Positions 1 through 6,931 of a DNA stretch of 15,194 bases are shown here, piece by piece. A model generated the notes under the pieces. It did not search any database. It worked only from the letters and a program-made list of their open reading frames with translations, and was not told the origin of the DNA. The DNA is taken from assembly GCA_012961925.1 (NCBI GenBank), contig DTYK01000285.1, positions 1 to 15,194 of the forward strand, written 5' to 3'. The stretch is from Candidatus Latescibacterota bacterium (lineage in GTDB: Bacteria > Latescibacterota > MVCY01 > DTYK01). Numbering within the stretch: position 1 is the first letter of the stretch; every line of letters starts with the position of its first letter. A program made the position numbers and the translations under genes.

Positions 1-9
1 ATGACGGTT

Positions 10-67
10 GGGGCGAAGGCTTCGGGCTGCCCCTTCTTTTCTTTGGGCAAGCAAAGGAAAGAAAGGG
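10..67. repeat. Compound palindrome, two overlapping hairpins
   Basis: The first hairpin pairs GGGGC (10-14) with GCCCC (29-33), around the small palindrome GAAGGCTTC (15-23). The second pairs 30-45 with 52-67: 16 positions with one C/A mismatch and one T/G pair, closed by the loop GGCAAG (46-51). The core TTTGGGCAAGCAAA resembles intergenic palindromic repeats that I recall from many proteobacterial genomes, but I could not check this. It lies downstream of uvrA, so it could help end that transcript or be a dispersed repeat. Translating this stretch on the plus strand gives low-complexity protein with no family resemblance, so I do not call a gene here. Confidence 0.6.
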
Positions 68-77
68 ATAACAGGTG

Positions 78-96
78 AAAAACCCTTTATGGGTTT
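78..96 (-). terminator. Probable intrinsic terminator of uvrA
   Basis: Read on the minus strand, AAACCC, the loop ATAAA and GGGTTT form a six-pair stem, and the right arm runs directly into TTTTT. It lies 75-93 bases past the uvrA stop codon. The stem is short and half A/T, so it may be weak on its own. The longer hairpin just beyond it at 30-67 could reinforce it. Confidence 0.5.
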
Positions 97-170
97 GAGG
101 GTGAAGACTTCGCTAATATATATCAAATCAGAACTCCCGTCAACCAGCCTAAACGATTGGATAGAGCACT

Positions 171-2936
171 TCATCCAGACTTCTGAAGATATGGCCTTAG
201 ATACCTTCCTGTGTAGGACTGGTCGCAACTGGAGATCTCTTCGGGTGTGCCAGCGGTCACGATTCTACCCCCACCATTACCCCCTTCCGGACCCAGATCA
301 ATGATGTAGTCGGCACATTTTATCACTTCAAGGTTATGCTCGATTACGATAACCGAGTTCCCGGCTTCGATCAGCCGATTAAAACAGTTCAGCAGTTTGG
401 CAATATCATCAAAGTGAAGACCGGTGGTGGGTTCGTCAAAGAGATAAAGGATATGTCTCCCTTTTTTACCGGCCAGATGGGCGGCAAGCTTCACCCTCTG
501 AGCCTCCCCGCCTGACAGGGTGGTTGCAGGCTGCCCCATTCTCATATATCCCAAGCCGACATCGTCGAGGATCTTCAGCTTCTCATAAATCGTAGGGACA
601 TCGGAGAAGAATTCCATCGCCTCCCTTATCCCCATGTTCAGCACCTCATCTATGTTCTTGCCCCGATACTCGACTTCCAGCACCTCCTGTCTAAACCTCC
701 GCCCTCCACAGACTTCGCACCTAAGGTACAGGTCGGCCATGAATTGCATCTCGATCTTAACAACACCAGCTCCCTGACAGACCTCGCACCGGCCTCCGGC
801 TACATTGAAGGAGAAAGTCCCTGGCGTATAACCTCGCACTCGGGCCAACCTCGTCTTTGCGAAGACATCCCTGACACCATCGAAGGCCTTGATGTAGGTT
901 GCCGGATTAGATCGTGGGGTACGACCTATTGGTGACTGGTCCACAAGGATTACATCGGCGATGTTCTCCACGCCCGCCAACGAATCATGCCTACCAACCT
1001 TCCTCTTCCATGAACCGAGTTCCTTCTTAAGAGCTGTGTAGAGGACATCGTGTATGAGTGTACTCTTCCCCGAGCCGGACACCCCGGTGATCACAACAAA
1101 AAGGCCGAGTGGAATCTCCACATCGATATCTTTCAGGTTATGTTCGCTAGCCCCCCTCACGGTCAGGAACCTCCCATCCGGCCTCCTCCTCACCGTAGGT
1201 AGAGGTATCCTCTTCTCATCCCTGAGATACATCCCCGTGAGAGAAGACCCGTTTCGGAGTATCTCCCGGTAGCTACCCTGAAAGACGACCCTGCCTCCGT
1301 TCTCTCCCGCCCTTGGGCCCAGGTCTATTATCCGATCGGAAACCTTCATCATCTCCCTATCGTGCTCGACCACCAGAACGGTATTCCCGAGATCCCGCAG
1401 GGCTTTAAGGATGCCTATGAGCCTGTCATTGTCACGGGGATGTAATCCGATAGAAGGCTCATCCAGGATATAGAGGGAGCCAACCAGCCGAGAACCAAGG
1501 GCTGTGGCTAGATGAGTTCTCTGGGTCTCGCCACCGGAGAGTGTGGAAGAACGGCGGTCCAGGGTGAGATAACCAAGCCCAACATCGAGTAGATAACCCA
1601 GCCGATTCCTGAGTTCTTTAAGGACCTGGTGTGCGATTTCTCTCTCGAATTGAGTGAGTTCCAGATCATTGAAGAAACGGTACACTTCCTCTACGGTCAT
1701 CCGGCTTACCTCGCTGATGTCCTTACCTCCCACTTTAACGTTCAAGGCTTCCGGTCTCAACCGGGCTCCTTTACAATCTGGACAGGGAATATAGCCCCGA
1801 TACCGCGAGAGGAAGACCCGGACCCCGATCTTGTATTTTTTGCTTTCGAGCCACTTGAAGAACTTGTTAAGGCCAGGGAAGGTTCCATCCCCTTCCTTAA
1901 TTAACTGTATGTACTTCTCTTCCAGTTGTTCAAAGGGTTTATCCAGGTCGAGTCCATATCTGGGGGCTACCATCTTTAAAAGGTGGAGCATATCACTGTG
2001 CCCCGGAGTATTCCAGGGTTCTATGGCCCCCTGGTTGATGCTCTTCTTCTTATCAGGCACCACCAGATCCATATCGATCTTGATGATGTCTCCAAAGCCC
2101 TTGCAGGTAGGACAGGCACCGAAGGGGCTATTAAATGAAAAGAGCCGTGGCTGAGGATCGATAAACTCCACACCGCATCGAGAACACTCAAAGGCCTGAC
2201 TGAATCTCAGAGGTTCCCCGGTAGGAAGGATCACTATCACCCTCCCTCCACCTTCTTTGAAGGCCATCTCGAGGGAATTTGCAAGCCGTTGCTGAAACCT
2301 TCCGTGAAGTATGAGCCGGTCCACCAGGACCAATATTTCATCCTTCTTCTTGAGATCCTCCACATCAATCCCTTCAAGGCTCACGACCTGATCGTCCATC
2401 ACGAGTCGATAAAAGCCTTGGGATCGCAGTTCAACAAGGTCCAACACAAGATCATGTGGATCGTCGGCCCTCAGCGGAAAACAGATCATAACCCGGGTCC
2501 CCTCGCCTAACGAGGAGATGTACCTGACCACCTCCTCAACCCGATCCTTCCTCACCTCCTCCCCACAACCAGGGCAGTAGGTGCGTCCAATCCGCGCAAA
2601 GAGCAGGCGGAGATAGTCATGTATCTCGGTGGCCGTTGCGACGGTTGACCGTGAGGTCCGGACGGGGTTCTTCTGCTCAATGGCCATGGCAGGGGGGATC
2701 CCGCGGATCTCATCCACATCAGGCCGATCCATCCGCTCCAGAAACTGGCGGACGTAAGAGGACAGGGATTCAACATACCGTCTTTGGCCTTCAGCATAAA
2801 GGGTATCAAAGGCAAGGCTGGACTTACCCGAACCGGAGACACCTGTTATCAGGATCAACTTATTGTGAGGTAGATCAACATTGATATTCTTGAGATTGTG
2901 AACACGTGCCCCACGAACCGAGATAAACCTCTCCAT
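171..2936 (-). CDS. uvrA: Excinuclease ABC subunit A (UvrA)
   Basis: This is the DNA-damage recognition ATPase of nucleotide excision repair. It works in the cytoplasm as a dimer with UvrB. The 921 residues are close to the usual 940 or so, and both ABC modules are complete. Module 1 has Walker A GVSGSGKS at 32-39, signature LSGGETQR at 466-473 and Walker B ILDEPSIGLH at 490-499. Module 2 has Walker A at 618-625, LSGGEAQR at 807-814 and LFDEPTTGLH at 832-841. The two structural zinc sites are visible: C251/C254 with C275/C278, and C717/C720 with C740/C743. Two further CxxC pairs (121/124 and 385/388) are normal for the family. The ATG is placed by the conserved N-terminus (RGARVHNLKNI), although no good Shine-Dalgarno precedes it. 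It follows thiC by 78 bases on the same strand and may be co-transcribed with it. Confidence 0.97.
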   Translation of the reverse strand: MERFISVRGARVHNLKNINVDLPHNKLILITGVSGSGKSSLAFDTLYAEGQRRYVESLSSYVRQFLERMDRPDVDEIRGIPPAMAIEQKNPVRTSRSTVATATEIHDYLRLLFARIGRTYCPGCGEEVRKDRVEEVVRYISSLGEGTRVMICFPLRADDPHDLVLDLVELRSQGFYRLVMDDQVVSLEGIDVEDLKKKDEILVLVDRLILHGRFQQRLANSLEMAFKEGGGRVIVILPTGEPLRFSQAFECSRCGVEFIDPQPRLFSFNSPFGACPTCKGFGDIIKIDMDLVVPDKKKSINQGAIEPWNTPGHSDMLHLLKMVAPRYGLDLDKPFEQLEEKYIQLIKEGDGTFPGLNKFFKWLESKKYKIGVRVFLSRYRGYIPCPDCKGARLRPEALNVKVGGKDISEVSRMTVEEVYRFFNDLELTQFEREIAHQVLKELRNRLGYLLDVGLGYLTLDRRSSTLSGGETQRTHLATALGSRLVGSLYILDEPSIGLHPRDNDRLIGILKALRDLGNTVLVVEHDREMMKVSDRIIDLGPRAGENGGRVVFQGSYREILRNGSSLTGMYLRDEKRIPLPTVRRRPDGRFLTVRGASEHNLKDIDVEIPLGLFVVITGVSGSGKSTLIHDVLYTALKKELGSWKRKVGRHDSLAGVENIADVILVDQSPIGRTPRSNPATYIKAFDGVRDVFAKTRLARVRGYTPGTFSFNVAGGRCEVCQGAGVVKIEMQFMADLYLRCEVCGGRRFRQEVLEVEYRGKNIDEVLNMGIREAMEFFSDVPTIYEKLKILDDVGLGYMRMGQPATTLSGGEAQRVKLAAHLAGKKGRHILYLFDEPTTGLHFDDIAKLLNCFNRLIEAGNSVIVIEHNLEVIKCADYIIDLGPEGGNGGGRIVTAGTPEEISSCDQSYTGRYLRPYLQKSG

Positions 2937-2946
2937 GGCTTCATCT

Positions 2947-2960
2947 GGGAATATCTTCCC
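2947..2960 (-). promoter_or_regulatory. Small hairpin at the uvrA ribosome-binding position
   Basis: On the minus strand GGGAA-GATA-TTCCC forms a five-pair stem with a four-base loop, ending 10 bases before the uvrA ATG. The only purine-rich run that could bind the ribosome (AAGGGGAAG) lies in its left arm. The hairpin could reduce uvrA translation. It is short and may be chance. Confidence 0.25.
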
Positions 2961-3014
2961 CTTTTTTCTTATGCCGGACTACCCGATATGTCAGATTTGC
3001 CGCCTCTTCAGTCA

Positions 3015-4313
3015 TCAGCAGCACCTTACCTCACCTCCCAGGGCCTCTTTTACCATCTTTAAGGCACAATACTCGCCGCACATGGTACAAACATCGGGCA
3101 TCCTTGGCTTACTCTCCTCTCTGGTCTTTCGAACGATCTCGGGATCGATCGCCAATTTCATCTGTTCATTCCAATCGAGCTTCTTCCTCGCCTTGGCCAT
3201 CTTCAGATCCCAGTCCACCGTCCCTTTCAGTCCCTTAGTCATATCGCCAATATGCGCCGCAATCCTGGTGGCAATCACTCCCTCCCTCACATCACTGGTA
3301 GTAGGAAGTCTCAGGTGTTCACCAGGAGTGACATAACAGAGAAAGTCGGCCCCAGCGCTTGCAGCGTAAGCTGCACCGATTGCAGAGGTTATGTGGTCAT
3401 AGCCAGGAGCTATATCTGTCACAATGGGCCCTAATACATAAAAGGGGGCATTATGACAGAGCCTTTTCTCAAGAAGCACGTTGGCCTGGATCTGATCTAA
3501 AGGAAGATGGCCGGGCCCTTCTATTATCACCTGAACATCCCGTTCCCAGGCCCTCTTTGTCAGCTCCCCTAACAATATGAGCTCCTGGACCTGTGCGCGG
3601 TCAGTGGCATCGGCCACACACCCCGGACGTAAACCGTCACCAAGACTAAGGACAACGTCATATCTTCTCGCAATTTCAAGAAGTCTATCATAATCTTCGT
3701 AAAGGGGATTTTCCTTATCGTTTGCCACCATCCAGGTTGTAAGAAACACCCCGCCTCTGCTAACGATATCCGTAATCCTCCCCTCCTGTTTCAGTCTCTC
3801 AAGGGTGTTCCGCGTCACCCCACAATGGACGGTCATAAAATCGACCCCGTCCCGGGCCTGCAATTCGATTACATCAAAGATCTTCTCCTTCGTCATCCCG
3901 GTGAGTGTGCCCGTCTCGGCAATCGCTTCCACGGCAGCCTGATAAATCGGGACCGTTCCCACAGGCACTGATGATGCCCTAAGGACCTGTTTTCTAATGC
4001 TGTTCAGATCACCCCCCGTACTTAAATCCATAACCGTATCGGTACCAGCTTCGAGGGCTGCCACCAGTTTCTTTAGTTCTGTGTCAGTATCAATGAAGTC
4101 CGTAGATGTGCCTATGTTCGCATTCACCTTGGTCCTCAGGCCCTTACCGATAGCGATGATACGGGATAGTCTGTGCCTCACATTATGAACAATTACTATC
4201 TCACCTTTTGCTATTCCCTGACTTATGATCTCAGGCTCCATATCCTCGTCTTCAGCTACGAGCTCCATATCCGGTGTAATCCTACCAGCTTTTGCCTCGC
4301 TCATCTGGGTCAT
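3015..4313 (-). CDS. thiC: Phosphomethylpyrimidine synthase (ThiC), short form
   Basis: ThiC is a radical SAM enzyme that rearranges 5-aminoimidazole ribotide into HMP-phosphate, the pyrimidine half of thiamine. The 432 residues match the short form, which lacks the N-terminal extension of plant and enterobacterial ThiC (about 600 residues). Diagnostic stretches are VNANIGTS (63-70), DLSTGGDLNSIR (96-107), PVGTVPIYQA (117-126), VHCGVT (162-167), EGPGHLP (265-271) and GPIVTDIAPGYDHI (295-308). The C-terminal iron-sulfur cysteines are C409, C412 and C416, spaced CX2CX3C instead of the textbook CX2CX4C. The protein ends in two more cysteines (431-432). The first ATG follows a purine-rich run (GGAGGGAGGG) by about ten bases. 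No other thiamine gene is nearby, and uvrA is the next gene downstream. Confidence 0.96.
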   Translation of the reverse strand: MTQMSEAKAGRITPDMELVAEDEDMEPEIISQGIAKGEIVIVHNVRHRLSRIIAIGKGLRTKVNANIGTSTDFIDTDTELKKLVAALEAGTDTVMDLSTGGDLNSIRKQVLRASSVPVGTVPIYQAAVEAIAETGTLTGMTKEKIFDVIELQARDGVDFMTVHCGVTRNTLERLKQEGRITDIVSRGGVFLTTWMVANDKENPLYEDYDRLLEIARRYDVVLSLGDGLRPGCVADATDRAQVQELILLGELTKRAWERDVQVIIEGPGHLPLDQIQANVLLEKRLCHNAPFYVLGPIVTDIAPGYDHITSAIGAAYAASAGADFLCYVTPGEHLRLPTTSDVREGVIATRIAAHIGDMTKGLKGTVDWDLKMAKARKKLDWNEQMKLAIDPEIVRKTREESKPRMPDVCTMCGEYCALKMVKEALGGEVRCC

Positions 4314-4411
4314 TGCGCCTTATCCCTCCCTCCTGCTCATTTTGCAAACGGCAAGTCTCACCAGTCTATTAATAATGTAAATGAAGAAAAGATCAATATC
4401 TGTCAACCATA

Positions 4412-4440
4412 AAGATACCAGAAGGAAACCTTTCTGTCAA
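4412..4440 (-). promoter_or_regulatory. Sigma-70-type promoter for thiC
   Basis: Reading toward thiC, a perfect -35 box TTGACA (4435-4440) is followed by a 17-base spacer and TATCTT (4412-4417, four of six match TATAAT). Transcription would start near 4405, giving a leader of about 90 bases. A second TTGACA lies 34 bases downstream (4401-4406) but has no good -10 at the right distance, so I treat it as unexplained. Confidence 0.55.
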
Positions 4441-4576
4441 TAGTTTTTTGGGTTAGCGGCTTCAGGTGGGAACGGACAGAGAGGCCATCGACCAGGTGCA
4501 CTGAGCGGGTTGGGGGTTTTAATCTGATCGTTGGCTCTTCTTATTTCGTTTATTTTGGGTCGAGTGGGCAGGGTTA

Positions 4577-4641
4577 GGCGTCTTTTGAAGGTCTTGTGCC
4601 GAATTTGTACCAATTCTGAGGTCCAACCTTTCTACGACGCC
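4577..4641. repeat. Nested imperfect inverted repeat
   Basis: Three blocks pair symmetrically around a TGTACC centre (4606-4611). GGCGTC (4577-4582) pairs with GACGCC (4636-4641). AAGGT (4588-4592) pairs with ACCTT (4626-4630). GAATT (4601-4605) pairs with AATTC (4612-4616). The internal loops are nearly equal on both sides (5/5 and 8/9 bases). It lies between the UroD-family gene and the thiC promoter. No T-run follows on either strand, so it does not look like an intrinsic terminator. It may be a structured RNA, a worn mobile repeat or a protein-binding site; I do not recognise it. Confidence 0.5.
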
Positions 4642-4660
4642 CCTTTAGATGATCAGACGC

Positions 4661-4677
4661 AATAACGCATGGTTATT
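4661..4677. terminator. Weak palindrome after the UroD-family gene
   Basis: AATAAC (4661-4666) and GTTATT (4672-4677) form a six-pair stem with a five-base loop, starting about six bases past the stop codon of the minus-strand gene. The stem is A/T-rich and no T-run follows in the minus-strand sense, so a terminator role is doubtful. Confidence 0.25.
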
Positions 4678-4683
4678 TTCTCA

Positions 4684-5958
4684 TCAAAGAGGATAGCGAC
4701 TGTACTCCCGCACAGTTTCGAACATTGCTAATACGTTCTCTATGGGTGTCTGAGCTTGGATATTATGAATGGCATTGAAAACTAATCCTCCCCCTGGCCC
4801 AAAAATTCTGATCCGGTCGCGGATTTCTTTGCGAACATCATCCGGCGTGCCGAAGGGAAGAGTACGTTGGGTGTCCACAACGCCACCCCAAAAGGTTATC
4901 CGATCACCAAATCTCTTTTTGAGTTCCAAAGGGTCCATGTGAGACGCCGAACACTGTACAGGGTTTAGAATATCGAATCCTGCTACAATGAAATCTTCGA
5001 TCAGTGCCATCACGGAGCCACAAGAGTGTATAAACGTCTTCCATTGGGTGTTTTTGTGAATCCAATCGTTGATACCTCTGTGAAAAGGCTGATACAACTT
5101 ACGGTAAGTCTCAGGAGATATAAAAGGACCCGTCTGCATCCCAAAATCAGTGCCGGTCACGAATACTGCCGTCACTCGATCGCCAACAGCATCGTAAATC
5201 TTCTCTAAGTTTGCCAGAGCGATTTGGCACTGACGGTCAAAGAGTTCGTAAATGTAATCCTGACGGGTTACCAAACTGATGTACCACTCTTCAACATCAC
5301 GGATCCCCTTGGGATACTTTAGCCAAGGAGCAGGAACCAGAGCAATATCACCAAAACCAGTACCCCCAAAGTTGGCGAGGATTGCCTTATCGGTTTCTGT
5401 GTACAGTCGCTCAGCTTCGCGTTTAAAATGCTCTATCTCTTCGTCTGATATGGGGCCGAACTCCTCCAAGTTGTCCTCTACATTGAGGTTGTTATCGTCA
5501 ACAGGTGGCTGCCGGACGATCGCATCAAAGTACCAACCACCTTTGGGCATCCTACCGCTGGGTGGGGCAGACCGATCGCCCTCGGGGTACATTAGGATGT
5601 CCCCATTGGGCTCAGGATCAGTATTGAAGCCTTCTGGAACAAGCACCGGGGTACCATCGAAAGTGGTCCACGTCTTCCATCCCTCGTTCCTGAACCCGAA
5701 CATAGTTCTCATCCCACTTAAACCAACGACATCGATTCCAAGTACCTCCATGAGATCGGGCTTAATTTCACCTAACATCTGGAATGGCTCTATCACTTTG
5801 ACCGGTGTACCGGGTTTATCCAGACCTAAAGCCTGGCGCAACTGGTAAACAGTACTCACATGCATTCCAGTCACTGCACTTCCACCCAAGTCAAGTGGAA
5901 TTCGATCCGGTTCCTTATGATTTAAAGTTAAGTTTACACGGTCACGTGAACTTATCAT
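4684..5958 (-). CDS. Uroporphyrinogen decarboxylase (URO-D)/MtaA-family protein
   Basis: This 424-residue protein belongs to the URO-D superfamily, which holds heme-pathway decarboxylases and zinc-dependent corrinoid methyltransferases (MtaA, MtbA, CmuA). It opens with the family's typical SRDRVNLTLNHKEPDRIPLDLGG. Later landmarks are TGTDFGMQTGPFISPETY (268-285), FIHSCGSV (309-316), NPVQCSA (332-338) and FWGGVVDTQRTLPFGTP (356-372). The H-x-C pair (H311, C313) matches the start of the methyltransferase zinc site. The later Cys of MtaA (PGCG) appears as GPGGG here, so C336 would have to serve if zinc binds. No corrinoid protein is adjacent, so the substrate is unknown. The second of two nearby ATGs is chosen because AGGAGG lies nine bases upstream of it; the first (at 5964) is only three bases away. 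It follows the nitroreductase gene by 104 bases. Confidence 0.85.
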   Translation of the reverse strand: MISSRDRVNLTLNHKEPDRIPLDLGGSAVTGMHVSTVYQLRQALGLDKPGTPVKVIEPFQMLGEIKPDLMEVLGIDVVGLSGMRTMFGFRNEGWKTWTTFDGTPVLVPEGFNTDPEPNGDILMYPEGDRSAPPSGRMPKGGWYFDAIVRQPPVDDNNLNVEDNLEEFGPISDEEIEHFKREAERLYTETDKAILANFGGTGFGDIALVPAPWLKYPKGIRDVEEWYISLVTRQDYIYELFDRQCQIALANLEKIYDAVGDRVTAVFVTGTDFGMQTGPFISPETYRKLYQPFHRGINDWIHKNTQWKTFIHSCGSVMALIEDFIVAGFDILNPVQCSASHMDPLELKKRFGDRITFWGGVVDTQRTLPFGTPDDVRKEIRDRIRIFGPGGGLVFNAIHNIQAQTPIENVLAMFETVREYSRYPL

Positions 5959-5967
5959 GTACATGTT

Positions 5968-5973
5968 CCTCCT
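5968..5973 (-). promoter_or_regulatory. Shine-Dalgarno AGGAGG of the UroD-family gene
   Basis: A perfect AGGAGG lies nine bases before the ATG at 5958 and three bases before the ATG at 5964, favouring 5958. The frame stays open to an ATG at 6009, but that would place this site inside the coding region. Confidence 0.7.
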
Positions 5974-6009
5974 TTTTATTCTGCCGTATTGCCAGTAAAA
6001 TATCCCCAT

Positions 6010-6026
6010 CCAGCCTGGCGGCTTGG
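6010..6026 (-). other. Weak hairpin between nitroreductase and UroD-family genes
   Basis: On the minus strand CCAAGCC and GGCTGG pair with one bulged A around a GCCA loop, and ATATTTT follows some bases later. It could attenuate read-through from the nitroreductase gene. The T-run is too far away for a confident terminator call. Confidence 0.25.
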
Positions 6027-6062
6027 TACCCTGGACATATGTGCTTCAAGGAACTTAATTTA

Positions 6063-6758
6063 TCATCGCCTCCTTCCAACAGGCATGATATAAAGCGGCT
6101 CTTCCTTGATCTTCAGGACCTTTTTAACCTGTTCATCATGAAAGGCACCGACGACCACCGTCCCAAGGCCCAGTGCTTCCGCCTGAAGATAGACGTTCTG
6201 ACCTATATGGCCAGCCTCCATATGAACGTATCTGATCCCCCGCTCCCCATATCTCATCGTAGTACGCTCGTATACGGCGGCTATTACCAAATTGACGGCC
6301 GCCTCAGAGACCCAATACTGATCCAGAGCCGCCCGGGCAAGCTTCCTGCTCAAATCCCCCTCTACTTCCATCTGCACTGAGTTCTCATATGGATCATATC
6401 GGTATAGACCGGAAGCAAGGCCATCAACTCTTGACACTACGAGATAGATCTCCATTGGGAAAGTGGCTCCGGCAGAAGGGGCGGTCCTGAAACCGCGTTG
6501 TGATGAGGTGACCCCTTGTGTTGCCCACAACAGTTGTGAAACCTCCTCAAGTGTTAAGGACTGAGGGGAGTACTCACGTACGGACCTCCTTCTGAAAAGG
6601 GCCTCTTCAACCGACATAGTGCCCACCGTCCTCGGAGACGGAAGCCCAACTCTGTTTTTTATCCCCTTACCGGAGTTTTCGCTGGATCCAATAGCTCTAC
6701 ACCCTGCTATGGTAGTACACACCATAATCAGACTGACAATAATAAGGACGTGAGACAT
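6063..6758 (-). CDS. SagB/ThcOx-type nitroreductase-family lipoprotein
   Basis: This is a 231-residue FMN-dependent oxidoreductase of the nitroreductase fold. Family landmarks are LFRRRSVREYSPQSLTLEEV (54-73), LLWATQGV (76-83), RTAPSAGATFPMEIYLVV (91-108), GLYRYDP (117-123), YVHMEAGHIGQNVYLQAEAL (177-196), GLGTVVVGAF (197-206) and a closing PLYIMPVG. RRSVR (57-61) is the usual FMN-phosphate contact region. The N-terminus is a hydrophobic signal ending in a lipobox, IAGC (17-20), so the product is probably anchored to a membrane on the outer side. The ATG at 6758 is preceded by a near-perfect GGAGGTGAT. The frame stays open to 6857, but a start there would bury the signal peptide and overlap the divergent promoter. 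It is transcribed away from the membrane-protein gene at 6932. SagB homologues oxidise azolines in RiPP pathways, but no RiPP gene is visible here, so the substrate is unknown. Confidence 0.85.
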   Translation of the reverse strand: MSHVLIIVSLIMVCTTIAGCRAIGSSENSGKGIKNRVGLPSPRTVGTMSVEEALFRRRSVREYSPQSLTLEEVSQLLWATQGVTSSQRGFRTAPSAGATFPMEIYLVVSRVDGLASGLYRYDPYENSVQMEVEGDLSRKLARAALDQYWVSEAAVNLVIAAVYERTTMRYGERGIRYVHMEAGHIGQNVYLQAEALGLGTVVVGAFHDEQVKKVLKIKEEPLYIMPVGRRR

Positions 6759-6761
6759 CGG

Positions 6762-6770
6762 ATCACCTCC
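6762..6770 (-). promoter_or_regulatory. Shine-Dalgarno GGAGGTGAT deciding the nitroreductase start
   Basis: This near-complete anti-16S match has its GGAGG core seven bases before the ATG at 6758. It supports the 231-residue lipoprotein form over a longer 264-residue reading. Confidence 0.75.
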
Positions 6771-6780
6771 CGTGAGTTGA

Positions 6781-6819
6781 CCCAAAAGGTTCCTCGCTCT
6801 GCCAGGGATACTTTTTGGG
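6781..6819. promoter_or_regulatory. Dyad in the divergent promoter region
   Basis: CCCAAAA (6781-6787) pairs with TTTTGGG (6813-6819), and a second pairing, TCCT with AGGGA, lies inside the loop. The dyad ends one base before the -35 box of the plus-strand gene and lies in the leader of the nitroreductase gene. It could be an operator shared by both genes or a leader hairpin. Confidence 0.35.
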
Positions 6820-6820
6820 C

Positions 6821-6849
6821 TTGAAATACAGTCATAGATTTGATATATT
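6821..6849 (+). promoter_or_regulatory. Sigma-70-type promoter for the 781-residue membrane protein
   Basis: TTGAAA (6821-6826), a 17-base spacer and TATATT (6844-6849) give five of six matches in each box. Transcription would start near 6856, leaving a leader of about 75 bases. The boxes and spacing are identical to those of the promoter at 15037-15065. I found no equally clear promoter for the divergent nitroreductase gene. Confidence 0.65.
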
Positions 6850-6931
6850 AAAACCATGCAAAGAAATACACTCCACCCCTGATCGTCTTTAGAGCAGACC
6901 TCTTTTTTATATTTTCAAGAACGGGGTTTAA

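Larger units (their letters stand above)
4314..4683. other. 370-base intergenic region upstream of thiC
   Basis: I find no gene, tRNA or convincing small reading frame here. It holds, from right to left, a weak palindrome just past the stop of the UroD-family gene (4661-4677), a nested inverted repeat (4577-4641), and a promoter for thiC (4412-4440). A thiC leader of about 90 bases follows. I looked for the TPP-riboswitch core (CTGAGA, then a CTGATCTGGAT...GCGTAGGGA block) in the thiC sense and did not find it. Confidence 0.7.

Noticed and set aside
8..304. A 98-residue plus-strand frame at the left edge
   Set aside because: Its first third translates the palindromic repeat and its end overlaps uvrA antisense. 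The composition is basic and low-complexity.
4314..4440. Possible TPP riboswitch upstream of thiC
   Set aside because: The motif GTGAGACTTGCC in the leader slightly recalls the CTGAGA core, but the second conserved block is absent and the leader is too short after the promoter.
5279..5848. A 189-residue plus-strand open frame, and the overlapping frame at 5805-6380
   Set aside because: Both lie antisense to the UroD-family and nitroreductase genes, are rich in Ser/Pro/Leu as shadow frames often are, and show no recognisable domain.
6759..6857. Longer nitroreductase start at 6857
   Set aside because: It would place 33 residues before an evident lipoprotein signal, lacks a Shine-Dalgarno and runs through the divergent promoter.
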